DNA of 64,000 nt from Corythucha ciliata (Eukaryota > Arthropoda > Insecta > Hemiptera > Tingidae), in contig CM075939.1 in assembly GCA_038030265.1 (NCBI GenBank), forward strand, positions 47,039,253 through 47,103,252, given 5' to 3'. A program made the translations under genes and the position numbers. Within the stretch, counting starts at the first letter, position 1. Each line of letters starts with the position of its first letter. Positions 43,401 to 55,497 of the stretch are shown piece by piece. The notes below the pieces were generated by a model. That model searched no databases. It had not been told where the DNA came from and saw nothing but the letters and a program-made list of their open reading frames with translations.

Positions 43401-43994
43401 TTTTTTCAAAAATGAATATTTTTTCAAAATTTTTTTCAAAAATTTTTTTCAAAAATTCAATACTAACGATAAGTCCAAGGATAAAAGTCATGAGACGAGG
43501 GATAGACTTGGGGAGAATGCTATTGAGTTCATTGGGGCGATAGAGGAACTGGTAAAGTGTTATGTGGTGATCTGTTATGTAGTGACGGCTCCAATTTTAA
43601 TTCAAGAGACTCTAGGGCAGTAAAGCGATAGAAATGACGAATGAAGAGGCGATTATAAGTGAAAAGGAATGTCGCCGTTAAAGGGTCGGAACGGTGATTT
43701 TAATGTGGTCGTCACCGGAGCCAACTGTGACGGAGTAGTCACAGCGACAAAATCACCGACAGTGAAATCACACCTCCCCTCTAGCCTTTAGGTTGAAATT
43801 ATCGAAGTATACGCCTGCGAGGCGTATAGGTACCAACGAGGATAGGTTCTCCAAATCTCCAACAGCACCAATTCAGGGATAATAGTGTCTTCTCAGAATA
43901 ACGCTTTCGTGGGCCGAATTAAAAATATTGAGCCTCACAATTTGCAGAGCACTTGAAACGTTTTGATTCTCGTGGTCGGATGGACTGAAAACCG

Positions 43995-44969
43995 TCAAAA
44001 GAAATTTATAACCCCTCCCCCCACACACACACAAATGACAGCAAGAATCCTTTTTTTGCACCTACATCCATGAACATAAAGAAGAAATAGGAGGGGACCG
44101 AGGATAGAGCCCTGCCTAACTCCAAGGTCAAGAGCCGGAGTAGGGTCCGAACTGACTCCCTCGTACGCCACGCACTGTAGCCAGCCGACGAGGTATGAAT
44201 GTAGAAAATTGACGGAACGCTCAACGAAACCGTAATAACGAAGTTTCTCAGATAGGATCCCGACGTCAATGGAGTCAAAAGCCCGAGAGAGGTCGAAAAG
44301 TCTGAGACCCACCTTTGAGCTAAACTCAAGCCCGGACATTACCGATTGCAATAAACGAATAGCGGCCATGGAAGTAGAACGGCCCCTCCTAAAACCATGC
44401 TGATTTTCGGCGAGAATCTTATTCTGTTCAAGGAAGTCCAGTAACTGATTAAGGACGAGACGCTCGACTACGCGTGTGAAAACTGGGATGATAGAGATTG
44501 GCCGAAAGTCACTGTAAACTTGGTTGCCCTTTTTCGGTACGGGAGTCACAACTGATATCTTCAGGCACTCAGGGAAAGAGCCAGTCTAAAAAAAAAAGCT
44601 GTTGATGACAGAAGAAAGTGGTTCTGCAATGAGGTCAGCTGACGACTTTACAATATCGACGTTTAACCAGTAGTAGTCGTACGATGTAGAGTTCTTCAAA
44701 CTGGCGATAGCGCTAAAAACATCCTCGACCGAGACACTCTTAAGGGAGAAGGAGGAGCTGAAATCCGGGCGCAAGAAATCGCGGAAGCTAGAAGGAGAAT
44801 CAGGCAGCGAGTCGACACCAGTGGCGGCCGCATTAATAAAGAAATTGTTAAATCCATCGGCATCAAGACCACTGACAGGTCCAGACGAGCCCCGAGCACC
44901 CAACGGCAGTTCGCCCTTGACCATGTTCCATACCGTTTTATTGAAATTGCTGGTATTATTTATTATCAA
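43995..44969 (-). pseudogene. LINE B ORF2, reverse transcriptase (3'-truncated)
   Basis: Minus strand. 44969-44586 reads VWNMVKGELPLG, FNNFFINAAATGVDSLPDSP and VSVEDVFSAIASLKNSTS, the pre-RT linker. A frameshift in an A-rich run near 44585 leads to 44549-43995: VYSDFRPISIIPVFTRVVE, HGFRRGRST, RLFDLSRAFDSID and GVRQGSILGPLLFLLYV. It stops before the YADD box, so the copy lacks the second half of RT and the C-terminus. Close in sequence and order to LINE A but not the same copy. Confidence 0.88.
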
Positions 44970-46028
44970 GGAATCGTTATATGCCTTTGTCGCTTCAAGT
45001 ACGCTTGTTCGGAAGTCCTTGCGAGCGGAACGAAGGAGAGGCGCAATAACCTTCGGGGCGTATGTTGAAAAAGAATTTCGGAGTGCGGAAAGATCCTCAC
45101 AGCGGCGCTTCTTCAGCCGAAGTTCTTCGGTAAACCAGGGGTTCCGCCTCCTCTGGGAGCTAGGAATTTTGACACTCTGAAGCGTCTCACCGCAATGTCC
45201 ACGGTCGAAATGAATGTGTGAATAAATGCATCAGCCCTCAATTTAGGACATTCTTCGGAATAAGTGGAGAACCAGAGCCCGTTATATGCGGAGAGAAAGT
45301 GCCTCGGAGCAAGAAGACTCTCCGGAGAAATGAGACGCGAAATTCTGAATCCAGGAGAGTCGAAAATTCCTTAGCACGGTGGTCCGAAAGGTGGATTGAA
45401 CTGTGGCCAGAGAAAAACGAAGAAGACGAGAAGTTCGTTATGAAATTATCGAGGCAGGAGCCTTTACCGGTATAGTGAGTTCTTGTGGGCCCGGTGATAG
45501 TCAATGACAAACCAAACGAGGCGATAACGTCTCTGAAGGCCAAGCAGTTACTAGAATCCTCATCGAAGTCAATATTGAAATCGCCCGCCAACACAAGAGG
45601 AGCGGAATACGAAAAAGCCTTGGTCAGAAAGGCGTCGAAGAGCTCGAGAAAAAAGTGAAATTGTGAGCTAGAAGGCCGGTAAATGCAGCATATTACTAAG
45701 TCAGGTGCGGCCAACCGCACGGCAGAGACCTCGAGTACTCCTTCAACTGAAAACTGGGTCAGCGGCGTAATCTCGCGCGCAGTCAGCGAAGACTTAACGA
45801 AAATTGCTGAGCCCCCGTGGATCATGGAATTTCTTGAGAAAAAGGAGACGCACTTAAAATCAGAAGGAGAAAAAACATCGATTCCAGTACTTGGAAGCCA
45901 GTGCTCGGTTGCTGCAATAACACAGACATACGATCTTGGAGGAAAATATTTATTTCATCAATTTTATTACTGATGCCCTGCATATTTGAGTGAACTATTG
46001 TGAAAGGAGAGCCTCCAGTACCTCCCAG
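44970..46028 (-). pseudogene. LINE B ORF2, endonuclease domain
   Basis: Minus strand. After the in-frame TGA at 46031-46029 the frame reads LGGTGGSPFTIVHSNMQG and ISNKIDEI, the endonuclease start. A one-base shift near 45920 leads to TEHWLPSTGIDVFS and the frame from 45825 (GGSAIFVKSSL, CCIYRPSSSQ, LVLAGDFNIDFDED). SCLDNFITN and HLSDHRAKEF carry the catalytic residues intact. From 45237 to 44970 the linker is in broken frames. The domain nicks target DNA; this copy is dead through frameshifts. Confidence 0.85.
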
Positions 46029-46867
46029 TCAGCTGGATTCAGCCCGACCAGCACTTGTTTTCGGGGGGAAAGGAGGGGAAGATGCGAGCAACACGCCAGC
46101 GGGCCAGACTTCCGGATTCATGATCCTGGGAAAATCCGATTCAGGCACAAGGACCCTGAAGGACGTTGTAGGACGAGAACTTTGTAGTAAGTTTATAGCA
46201 GTCGATGTCCCTGAGATTCAAACAACTCAGAATAGACGTGACGTCTGTTACCTGGGCATCGGGTTTGAGACGTGAGATGAATAAACCTTTTTTCCTTTGA
46301 ACAACCAATTGATTGTCCACGCAAGGCTTAGTGCCAATTAAAACTTCACGGCGGCGGGTAGTGGGCCTGTGGGGCTGATCTGTCGGAATGGAAACAGCAC
46401 GGGCCTGAGAGGAACGCGCCGCAACGGAGTTCGAAGTGATGCGCTGGTGCACATTATTTTTCATACTTGTCGTGTGATTCGCTTTATTCGACTTGCTGGA
46501 TTTCTTAGCTGGACGCTGATCCTCATTATTCATACAAGACGCATAACTAGCTTTATTTGAATTATTAGGTAAGGTCGGCGAGTGAGTAACACTAAACTCG
46601 CTAGGAAGCGTACTTGTCAATTTCGTCGGAAGACGTGTGCATTATAGCCGGAGCTGATGGTGAAACAGATAGGCCAGAGTGTCGACAACCGGAGCACAGC
46701 CAGAAAATAATACCATGATTTTCGCTTACCATTTTGCTCTCAGTCCTTGTTAAACCTGAGCATTCGGAATGGAAATATCCACCGCACGACCCGTGGCATT
46801 GCACAAGCAAGTCCGATAAAACAGTTTTCTTTTTGCACCCCACACAAGAGTCACCACCGTCAGCCAT
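46029..46867 (-). pseudogene. LINE B ORF1: PHD finger and gag region
   Basis: Minus strand. ATG at 46867 opens MADGGDSCVGCKKKTVLSD, then CHGSCGGYFHSECSGL and FWLCSGC, a PHD finger. A frameshift near 46605 leads to a basic, Ser-rich linker and then VLIGTKPC, VQRKKGLFISRLKPD and LSCLNLRDIDCYKL, the conserved middle of these ORF1 proteins. After another one-base shift, VLVPESDFPRIMNPEVWPAG is the C-terminal segment. It ends AESS with TGA at 46031-46029, followed by CTG GGA and ORF2 in the same frame, as in LINE A. Confidence 0.82.
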
Positions 46868-46930
46868 CTTTCTTCAACCATCTAACTTGATGAAATCCGT
46901 GACTTCCAATCCACTCCTGTCCTGTCATTA

Positions 46931-47883
46931 GACGAGCTCGAGGGCTGAAGAGAATGCAAAAAGCTTCCCACCCTTCTGTCTAAAACCATATAGCTGCGCC
47001 TATGGTTGGCAACCCTTCAAAACGTAATTTTGACGTACACAGTTGTCTTCAATGCAACTGTGTATAACTCAAACGCTCAAAGGTTTCCGACGGTAAAAAA
47101 CGAGGTCAATCAAGGCTCCGTGTTACCCCATCCACCACCCTCTGAAGAACGGTACGTAAAATCATTCAAATTGAACAGAAAAGTAAGAGGCAATACAAAG
47201 TGGGACAACTTCTTGAAAAGCTTTTAATCGCCCCCCCCCCCTCACATTCCCTCCCACCAGCACATCGCCGCTTTTGTTCCCAAAGTAGCGTGAGCTAGCC
47301 CAGAAAGTTTTCTTTAAAATCGCCCTGGTTTGAAAGTCCGGGGGTTGAGGCAGATGGATGCTACGGAAAGATTTCGACCCCTGTCAAAAACTTTTCTATT
47401 ATGCCTAGTTCTTCGACGGCTAAAAAGTTTTGTTTTTCACTGGATTGATACCCCCCCCCCCCATCCTTCAACGACCGTCGCTACTTCCACGACTATATCG
47501 TCAACTGTTTGGCTATTCAGTCGCTTCGGTGAAGAAAAAAAAAAAAAAAAAAAAGAAGAGGGGGAGAAATAAAATTAGGAAGTCAAAAAGTTTTCAACTT
47601 GTACTACAACCAACTGCTAGCAGAGTTTACTTGTGTTTGCGATTGTCGAGAGGGAGGAGTGGGACGTTTGATTAAAAGCTGCAGTTTCTGTTACAGTTTT
47701 TCGGTGTTGTTTGTATCCCTATGACTTCTTGTTGTTCGCTCTGTTGATTTTCCTGTGTGGGGAGGTCTATTTAGAATTCTGTGTTAGGACTCGTCACCCC
47801 TACCCTCAACACTGAGACTTTTGCGGTCAATTTGACTTGGAGTTTTGGTGATCGCTTTTGCTATCGTCTTTTAATTAAAAACA

Positions 47884-47917
<34 letters not shown>

Positions 47918-50900
47918 GGGTGTGGGGAGCACGCGATATAAACCGTTTTCCTCGTCATATCACGATACAAACTCAGCGCTTCACCAGTTTTTACGAAGGA
48001 AATTTCAGTTTTATAAGCTGGCATTCGACCAAATTCAACTTTTCGAGAAACATGAGAATCCTTCCAAGTTCTCGCCTCGCATTTTCACGGTAGATGATCG
48101 CGAATCTGAGAATCGTTGCAGTGTGAGCGGCTGGGAGGGGGGGAAGGGGAGGACCTGGGAAATGTGCCAACGAAGACGACGCGAAAAAAGAAAGAGCGTT
48201 CTATGCAAGGGTAGAAGGGTGAGAGGTTATACAAGTAATTTTCCCGCTGTTACGGGCGACAAGAGGACCGGAGGGTCTCTTGTTTTTTTTTTTGTTTACC
48301 ATCCTTGACCTTTAACCCCACCCCCTCCTCTCTGTGGCTATATAGTTGAGACTTAACTATGGAAACAGTAAAATAATCTTTAAGCTCGCATCTTTGAATC
48401 CATCACACGGTACTTCACATTTTTCACCCACCACTACTTTCCCGTTCATATCAACTCAATAAATTCTATTAAGCGAAGAAATAATGGCGCGGACTGACTC
48501 ATTTAAACGAATTGACGGAAATCAGCAGGAGGGGGAGGGGGTACTATGGAGACAAAAGCTTCTCTCACTATCTTTCTCACACTGCAGCTAACGGAAGAAC
48601 GAAGTAATGAAGGTTCTATGGTTTAGTTTTGAGTTGAGCGATGGTTTTCTCGTACTGTAGAGCAGTGAGCGGGGGGGGGGGCAACTGCCCGGAAAAGATG
48701 CTGACTCCTGAAAAAAGGAATAGGAGAATTCTATCGTGAGAAAGGATAAATTATAAAGAGACAGCCCGGATTTTATTTGAACGAGAAAATGTTAGAAAGA
48801 CGACGTGAGTGGGTATAGAGAAGTGAAATCATTGAGTTTTTCGAGGACATTTATACGGGAAAATAAAGCTTTGTAATTAAATCAAAGAGTTGTCATTTCT
48901 ATTCTATTTCTATTTCATATACAAAGAAACATTGTCAATTCTGCAAATATACGGGCATGGAGATACGGGGAGGGGGCGAAGATGTTACTTAAAGCAAAAC
49001 TGAGCAAACAATTTTGTTCAAATCCCCCGTATCATATTCCTGAGAGTAAACCTTTCCTTTTTTGGCTTTGTTTCCCTCTGAATGGATCTCATTCCTTTTC
49101 ACGCTTAAAACCATTCACCCCCACCCCACCAACACTCACTAGTAGACTTTCTATGCGTGTAATTTACGATCCAAACTCAGAAATTATCGACCCTTTTCAC
49201 AATTACAACCATAACAAATAGCCTGTTTTGCAAACATGGAGTGATGGTTTTGATTCGAGCAAATATTAAAAGCGCGGCGGAGGGTGCTATCTATCATTGT
49301 ACTCTCAGATTTGTCATGTACATTCGTACAGCGAGATGTATGGTGAAGGGGGGGGGGTAAACTTTCCATTTAGACTGATAAACGAGCTAAACTATGGGAA
49401 AGATTTAAATTATTACACCGCTGTACGTGTAGTGCGTTGTCTACATAATAGTGCGCGCGATGAGAAAGACAAGGAGGGTAATTGTTCCGCTTTTTTAGGT
49501 CGATAGGGAAACTTTCAAGTGTTGCGGCTTTGTCCACTCTGCGGTGGTCTTGGCTCCACTCCCCCCCCCCAACAACTCTCCCATCCAACCATTTCATAGC
49601 TGACATCGGCGGTATAGCCCGCTAAAGTTTCCCGCCCGCATTATTATTAGCTGGTGCGGTTAATTGGTGGAAAACTCACGGAATGTATAAACTTGTCTCA
49701 TTCGCGGTAAAGACGCGTTCAAAATGACTCCGACGAACGCTTTCAATTAATTAAAATGTCTCCAACCCCCCACACCCCCACCACCGCTTCACCATTCGCA
49801 CTTTAGAATCTGATTTACGCCTATAGGAAGGAGGGGGAAAATATGGAAATTTGAAACTTGATTCAAGGAACAGATTCCCCCAGAGGTCAATTTATCATCT
49901 CTTGGCCTCCTCCACATCCAACCCGCTCAGCCTAGCATCATTCGAACAGTTTTCTCCGGAAACAGGCGTGATACAAATAGAAAAATATTATTCACATTTT
50001 TCTTCTTTTTCCCAAAAGAATACAATACCCCCCCCCACCCTACTCACCCCATTCCATTGTGAATGAAATGAACTGAAGGGAGGAACACCTTGAAACATTT
50101 TCGAAAGTTTGGTCGTCAAATATTTATCGGCGCCCCCTGAGTTACAACACGTACTTGTCCAATTTCTCAACCCTTACCATTGAAAATTGTTAAGGGAAAA
50201 GTAAAAAAAAACCGCGAGAGGCAAGTGTGGTGGTGGATTAGTTTTGAATCCTCGTGACGAATCTTGTTACAAAGAAACATTGTGTCCAGCCAAGCAACCT
50301 TCGATATTTCGAGTTTTTCCATTTTTTGTCGACTGCGTGAACATTATTACAGCGACAGTATTTCAATACTTTCCACACCATTTTTTCCCCCACCAATCTC
50401 TTGAGAAAGATGGGTCGAGTGAATGGTGGGTGGAAGGGATGGTAAAGGGAGTGGTGGTGTTGGGCTGTTATTTTTATCGCAGTTTCCGCCGTGCATCATC
50501 TTCTTCGGTAGAAAAGATAAAAGAAAATATTGGAGACAGGAAGGTCTCTAAGCTCGTACATAATATGAAAGAAGGTGTTCTGGAGGGGTTAGTGGGTTGG
50601 TTAGGTGATTCGAGTGATAAAGTTCGATCATTTATCCGCACTCTCTCACTCAGCAGATACAGAGAAATTTCTCGAGGCTCAAATCGGTTGAGAGAGACCA
50701 GAAATTATATGAGGTGGGCGCTCTTAAAAGCCTCGATAAATTTTGTTATTTACCAACACTGCCCACTATACTGATCACCACACATCATCTTACTCCCGGA
50801 AATTGATAATCTCATCACGTAAAACGGTGCAGATTTGTTTATAGGCGGCCCTGTAAAAATGTTTTATGTGAGATCGGGCTTGCGCGGCAAAATCAACATC

Positions 50901-51000
50901 AAAAGCGACATGCTTTCCTCCTGGGTATCAACGATGCACCCAGAGTCAGTTGTCTTCCCAGAAACAGTAAGAAGTAAGGATTTGTGGGGCAATACTTATA
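46931..51000. other. Non-coding stretch, no gene recognised
   Basis: Many short frames; the longest (176 codons at 50244-50774 plus, 130 codons at 47916-48308 plus) match no family I know and have no splice or codon evidence. It has C/G runs near 47228, 47448, 48671, 49348 and 50030. An A run of 29 at 47887-47915 could be the tail of a retroposed sequence ending there, but no body was identified. Confidence 0.5.
47887..47915 (+). repeat. Poly-A run of 29
   Basis: An uninterrupted run of 29 A, preceded by a T-rich, non-repetitive sequence with ttaattaaaaacactt just upstream. It could be the tail of a SINE or processed retrocopy, or a simple homopolymer. No promoter boxes or target duplication were identified. 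Confidence 0.5.
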
Positions 51001-51420
51001 TGGAACAGGCGCGGATCCAGGAAAGGGGCTCCGAGTTCCGAGTCTTACGTTAGCTCCGGAAAAGGCGAGGAAACCGTGAAATCCCCAAAACTTGTAATTT
51101 TACGCTCCGATAGAGACGGTCCTATTCGTAGGAGGAATGAATTGCCATTTCATCACTATAAGAGTTCAAATAAGTCAGTTTGCCAATTTTTTTGTTTTTC
51201 GGGAGTCGTCAGTTACGCCATCTGCAAGGCCCAAATGGTCAATGTCACCGCAGCGACGAATCGTCCGCAGTTCAGCCATTTTAAAGGCGCGAAGGCTCAA
51301 GTTTGCCCTTTTCAGAAGCACGAATAGTAAGTTCAGTAATTTCCCGGGTACATTTTTTAGGGTTCCGTTTAACCAATTAGATACCGCGAGTGTAGTCAGA
51401 TTATCCCGTTCTTAACACAA
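51001..51420. repeat. Degenerate minisatellite, possibly within a hAT-like remnant
   Basis: Units resembling gtcagtttgccattttt / ggcgcgaa recur at about 25-32 bases. It is preceded by caggcgcggatccagg at 51007, which resembles a hAT terminus, and followed at 51424 by actggcgtatacaaggaggg, which resembles another. No TSD pair was established. Confidence 0.5.
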
Positions 51421-51699
51421 CCCACTGGCGTATACAAGGAGGGGGCGAATGGGGCGATCGCCCTTCTAGTTATTCAAGCTCAAGTCGTTCTTTTCACCAA
51501 ATTAGAGCCAAATTATGATTACGATAAATTATGTAGTGGTAAAATTGTCACTTAAAGAACCAGCTTTCGGGCAGAAATACGCGTTTTACACCAGAAGCAA
51601 TTAATTTATGGAGGACTATTCCAGACTTTTATTCGAAAAGTCAGTTTCTGGCAAAGAAAAAAAAGAAAGGGAAAAAAAAAAAAAAAAAATATGAAGTTT

Positions 51700-52446
51700 T
51701 CTGGCCACTTTACTACTATCCAAGCCGAACAGTCAGTTTCCAGTTCACTTTGTCCATTGCCAAGTCATTTTTTTTTTTCAGGCCATTTTGTCAATTTCCA
51801 GGCCACGTACTCGGTTTCCAGGACCCTAATATTTCAGTTTCCAAGTCACTTGTTTTGAGTTTTCTGGTTACTCAATCAGTTCCCAGGCCACTTTGTGAGT
51901 TTCGAAGTCACATTTTCAGATTCCAGGCCATTTCATGTCACTTACTTAGTCAGGTTACTGAGTCAGCGTCCACAGGCCTATTTGACAGTTTCCAAGTCAC
52001 TATTTTAGTTTCCAGGTTACTTACTCATTTTCCTGGTCGTTTTTTTTTCAGATTCCAGGCCACTTTGTCAGTTTTCACAACACTATCTGTTTCCACAACT
52101 CTACATCAGTTCCTAGGCCACTTTGTCAGTTTTGCAGGCCAGTTTTTTTAGTTTCCAGGTCACTTTGACCATTTTCATGACATTTAACCAGTTTTCAGGC
52201 CACTTAGTCAGTTTCCAGGTTACCTAGTCAGTTTGCAAGTCACATTTTCAGTTTCTAGGCCATTTCATGTCACTTAGCCAGTTTACAGGCCACTATATCA
52301 GTTTCCAGGTTACTCAGTCAGATTCTAGGTTACTGAGTCACCTTCTACCGTTCAATTTGTCAGTTTCCAAGTCATATTTCACTTTTCAAGTTGCTTAGTC
52401 ATTTTCCTGGTGGTTTTTTCTGACATTCCAGGCCACTATGTCAGTT
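51700..52446. repeat. About 20-bp minisatellite (tttccaggccactttgtcag type)
   Basis: Variants of cagtttccaggccacttt and gtcactttagtcagtttcc recur in steps of about 20-21 bases, around 35 units. The array breaks off at 52446, where the hAT-like element begins, and the same unit type resumes at 55498, so the element was inserted into a pre-existing array. Confidence 0.85.
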
Positions 52447-52801
52447 CCTAAGCAGGGGTGGGCAAAATACTTTGAAAATGTATTTTAAATACAAAGCCCA
52501 AAATACTTTCAAAAATGTATTTTAAATACTGAAATACAAATACTTTTTGTATTGTATTTTGAATAAAATACAAATACAATTTGAAATTCTTTTCAAAAAT
52601 TCGATTTCGACGGCAGATAGTGCGAAAAATAAATAATTCAAAAATATCAGGTCCTTCAATAGACAAGTTGACAAAATGTAGCAGCGCGAAATAGCGCTGC
52701 GCAGCAATGCGCAAAGAAAAGTAGGCAAGTTATCACCAAGTATTTAGTACCGAACCGGCGAGCACTGGTGGATCGGAGCTGAAAAGGAGGTGAGGTCACT
52801 G

Positions 52802-55010
52802 GTGGACCTATATCGGGGCCCGGGGCGGAAATCTTAAAGAGGCCCCTAAAAGTCTCTAACTATACATAAAACCTCTATTGGTAACCTCTAAGGCCTTTTC
52901 CTAATTTTAGCCATGGCCTTTTCCATATTGTAGGCAAATTACCGCTATTTCCACAGTCTATCCGCTAAACAGGGCTTATGCCAAGTTTAAACTGCGAATT
53001 TCTCCATTTTAGCCGCGAAAGAGTGCTTTTTGTCAACTTCAACAGCAAATTAGCGCTTTTCGCCGCAAATTAGCAACTGATTAGCGGGGTAATCCTCCCC
53101 CCCCCCAAACATAAATATGCGCTTTTCCCCAACTTTAGCAGCAAAGTAGATTTGGTATCCTGTGAATCAGCGATGTTTCTTCAACTTTCCTCGAGTTGGC
53201 GTTTTCCACAATTTTAGCTGCAAATTAGCGATTTTTTCTAGTGGTTTACTCAGTATGCGCTGAAAATTACTCAATATTAGCCGTAAAATTCTCGAAATGT
53301 TTACCACAAATTAGCATTTTTTGTTCACCGTAACCATACACTGCGGAATAGCGATTTCGTCTCAGTTTTAGCCGCGAATTTGCGAGTTTTTCACTCATAG
53401 CCATAAATTAGCGCTTTTTCTCAATTTTAGCCTCAAAGTCTCCCGAGGAAGCCGCGAATTAACGTATTTCCAATTTTTGACGCAAGTTTAAATTTGTCTC
53501 AATTTTAGCCGTAAATTAGCGCTTTTTCGTAATTTTAGCAGTGCAGTAGCTATTTCTAGCCCGTGTATTAGCGAATTTTGTTCATTTTAGCCACGAATTG
53601 GCGTTTTCCGATATTTTTACTGCAAATCGGCAATTCTTCCATTTTGGACGGTGAATTAGCACTTTTTGTTTCAATTTAGGCTGAAAATTAACTTTTCTCT
53701 TTATTCTAGCCAGAATAATTACTGATTTTCTATATATTAGCCGCAAATTGGCACCGCATTAGTAATTTTTTTCAATTTTAAATATATGTAGAATAGGGCT
53801 TTATCTCAGTTCTAGCCGTGAATCAGTGTTTTTTCTTTTACTTATGGCTATGAATTTGCCATCTATCTCAATTTTGGCCACAAAGTTGTCGTCAGAAGGC
53901 GGAATTCGAAATTCCAACACACTTTATCCGCGAATTCGCGTTTTTTTTCAATTATAGCTGCTTTGAAGCGTTTCTACCCTGTGAATTCGCGAATCACCTT
54001 AGTTTTAGCCACGAATTGGTGATTTCCTCAATTTTTAGCCGGGAATAACACTTTTTTTCAAATTTGAGCTAAAACGAGAGTTTTCATTTATTTATGACAG
54101 TCTAATTATAGTGAACTTTTCAATATTAGCTGCGTTTGTTTTTACACTTCAGTCCCGCGTTGGCATTTTTCCTTCAATTTTTGCTATGGATTAGCGTTTA
54201 TTGTTTAGTTTTAGCCTCGAACAGAAGCTACGCATTTGCGTTTTGTCAATTTTTCAAGGTTTAGTGACTTTGTGGGTCGCGCTCTCTTCGGTATACAAAA
54301 TAACGGCCAACGAAAAATTTAGAGATCTTTTTTATAACGACAATGAAAAATTGGGAAAATACGAACTCGCGATCAAACTGACTTATGTTGTTTTTTTAAC
54401 ATAATATTTGTTATTTTTAAAAATAAAAATTGAGGTTTGTTAGCTGTTGGCACGCTACAACTTTAACCAGTTTTGGCCACGGGTTAGCGCTTTTAATCAA
54501 TTTTAGCAGTGCAGTAGGGATTCTTTCGTTTGTATTGGCGATTTTCCTCCATTTTAACCACGATTTGGCGTTTTCCTCATTTTCAGCTGCAGTTGAGCCA
54601 TTTTTTAGCAGCCAATTAGCACTTTTTTCTCAGTTTGATTGGAAAATTAGTGTTTTTCTTAAAGTTGGTCCCGCTAATTAATATTTTTGTCAATTCTAGC
54701 CGCGTAGTTTTTTTAGGTTTTAGCCCGCGTGAGCAATTTTTGTCTACGGATTAGCGCTGTTTCTCAATTTGAGCCTCGATTCTTTCAGAAGCTATACAGA
54801 TTTTTCTTTTCTCAATTTCAGCCGCGAATTATTGATTTTTCTTCATTTCAGCTGTGAAATAGCGTTTTCTGATAATTTTGCAGCGAATTAGCACATTATC
54901 TATTCTCTTTTTTTTTATTAATAGGCGATATTTCGCCATTTGAGTTGTGAATTTGCCATTTTGGTCCAGTTTAAACTCGAATTAGCGTTGTTTTTCGCAA
55001 TAATTGCCAC
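52802..55010 (-). repeat. Minisatellite-bearing copy of the 23.5-kb hAT-like family
   Basis: It begins with cggggcccggggcggaaatc (52814-52833), shared with 23531-23550, then agtctctaa as there. It continues into the same array type (tttagccgcgaattagcg / ctttttctcaat) for about 2 kb. The right end matching 25.5 kb was not found, so it is truncated or diverged. The array is interrupted at 54230-54470 by non-repeat sequence that includes a takeout-like exon fragment. Confidence 0.7.
54264..54353 (+). pseudogene. Takeout/JHBP-like exon fragment inside a transposon array
   Basis: A plus-strand frame reads SSVYKITANEKFRDLFYNDN followed by EKLGK. This resembles exon 5 of the takeout-like gene about 4.5 kb downstream (TIAKAENQFRNLFNGDEKL) and the family consensus in which FxNLFNGDxxLG is conserved. 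It lies in non-repeat sequence that breaks the minisatellite. No flanking exons were recognised. It may be a captured piece of a paralogous gene or the relic of a duplicate; chance similarity over about 20 residues is possible. Confidence 0.4.
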
Positions 55011-55497
55011 GCGTTTTGTTTACTTGTACAGCTTTGTGTACTTGTAGGCTAGGGCTCTATATGATCCATTTTTGTGCCAAGTTTCCATCCGCTAGCATCA
55101 TTTTTGCGGCAGTTGTGCTAACAAGGAATTCGGAACTTCCACCTTCCATCATGACTACCCTTCCCTCACCACTTTTTCGAAAAATGAAAACGACAATCGA
55201 AGGTTGTTATTACACCGGGTTTTTCTGCCAAATATGGTGTCACTAAGTTAGGTTGTACTGGTGAATGGTGGCGAAGAAGTGGAAACTAAAGAACGTTGAA
55301 ATTAAAAGTATTTGTATTTGTATTTTCGTTGAGTGTGAAATACAAAATACTTTTGAAAATGTATTTCAAATACAAAGCCCAAAATACTTTCAAAAATGTA
55401 TTTTAAATACAGAAATACAAATACCTTTCCAAAAGTATTTAAATACAATTACAAAATACGTATTTTGTATTTAAAATACAAAGTATTTTAAGCCACA

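Larger units (their letters stand above)
41695..43783. mobile_element. Non-autonomous hAT-like element (2,089 bp) with internal minisatellites
   Basis: Left end tagaggtgtgacgtgac; right end, reverse complement, tagaggggaggtgtgattt; they match with one 5-base indel and continue tttgtcg...gtgac inward. Flanks gcgtttag (41687-41694) and gcctttag (43784-43791) are 8-bp duplications with one difference. It holds two arrays (41870-42640 and 42660-43400) and no transposase. Confidence 0.75.
40768..43836. mobile_element. TIR element (3.07 kb) with 18-bp perfect ends, containing nested insertions
   Basis: ttggtacctatacgcctc (40768-40785) and gaggcgtataggtaccaa (43819-43836) are perfect 18-base inverted repeats; gcgtac and gtatac continue the match inward after a short gap. 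Within it lie a solo LTR and a complete hAT-like element. No transposase and no target duplication were recognised, so superfamily is open. Confidence 0.6.
52454..55497. mobile_element. hAT-like element inserted into a minisatellite, itself nested
   Basis: Left end caggggtgggcaaaatac; right end reads, as reverse complement, gtggcttaaaatactttg; both lead into long tracts of aaaatactttgaaaa / atgtattttaaatac on each side (52460-52570 and 55310-55490), an extended inverted repeat. Flanks are ttcctaag and attttaag-like, a poor 8-bp match. The same ends and interior pieces form the copy at 19.2-20.4 kb. No transposase was recognised. A second element family (52802 onward) is nested inside. Confidence 0.65.

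Noticed and set aside
47916..48308. 130-codon open frame after the poly-A run
   Set aside because: Matches no family and begins directly at low-complexity sequence; likely chance.
50244..50774. 176-codon open frame as a possible gene
   Set aside because: No recognisable domain, no splice or start context, and composition like the surrounding non-coding DNA. Long chance frames are expected in 64 kb.
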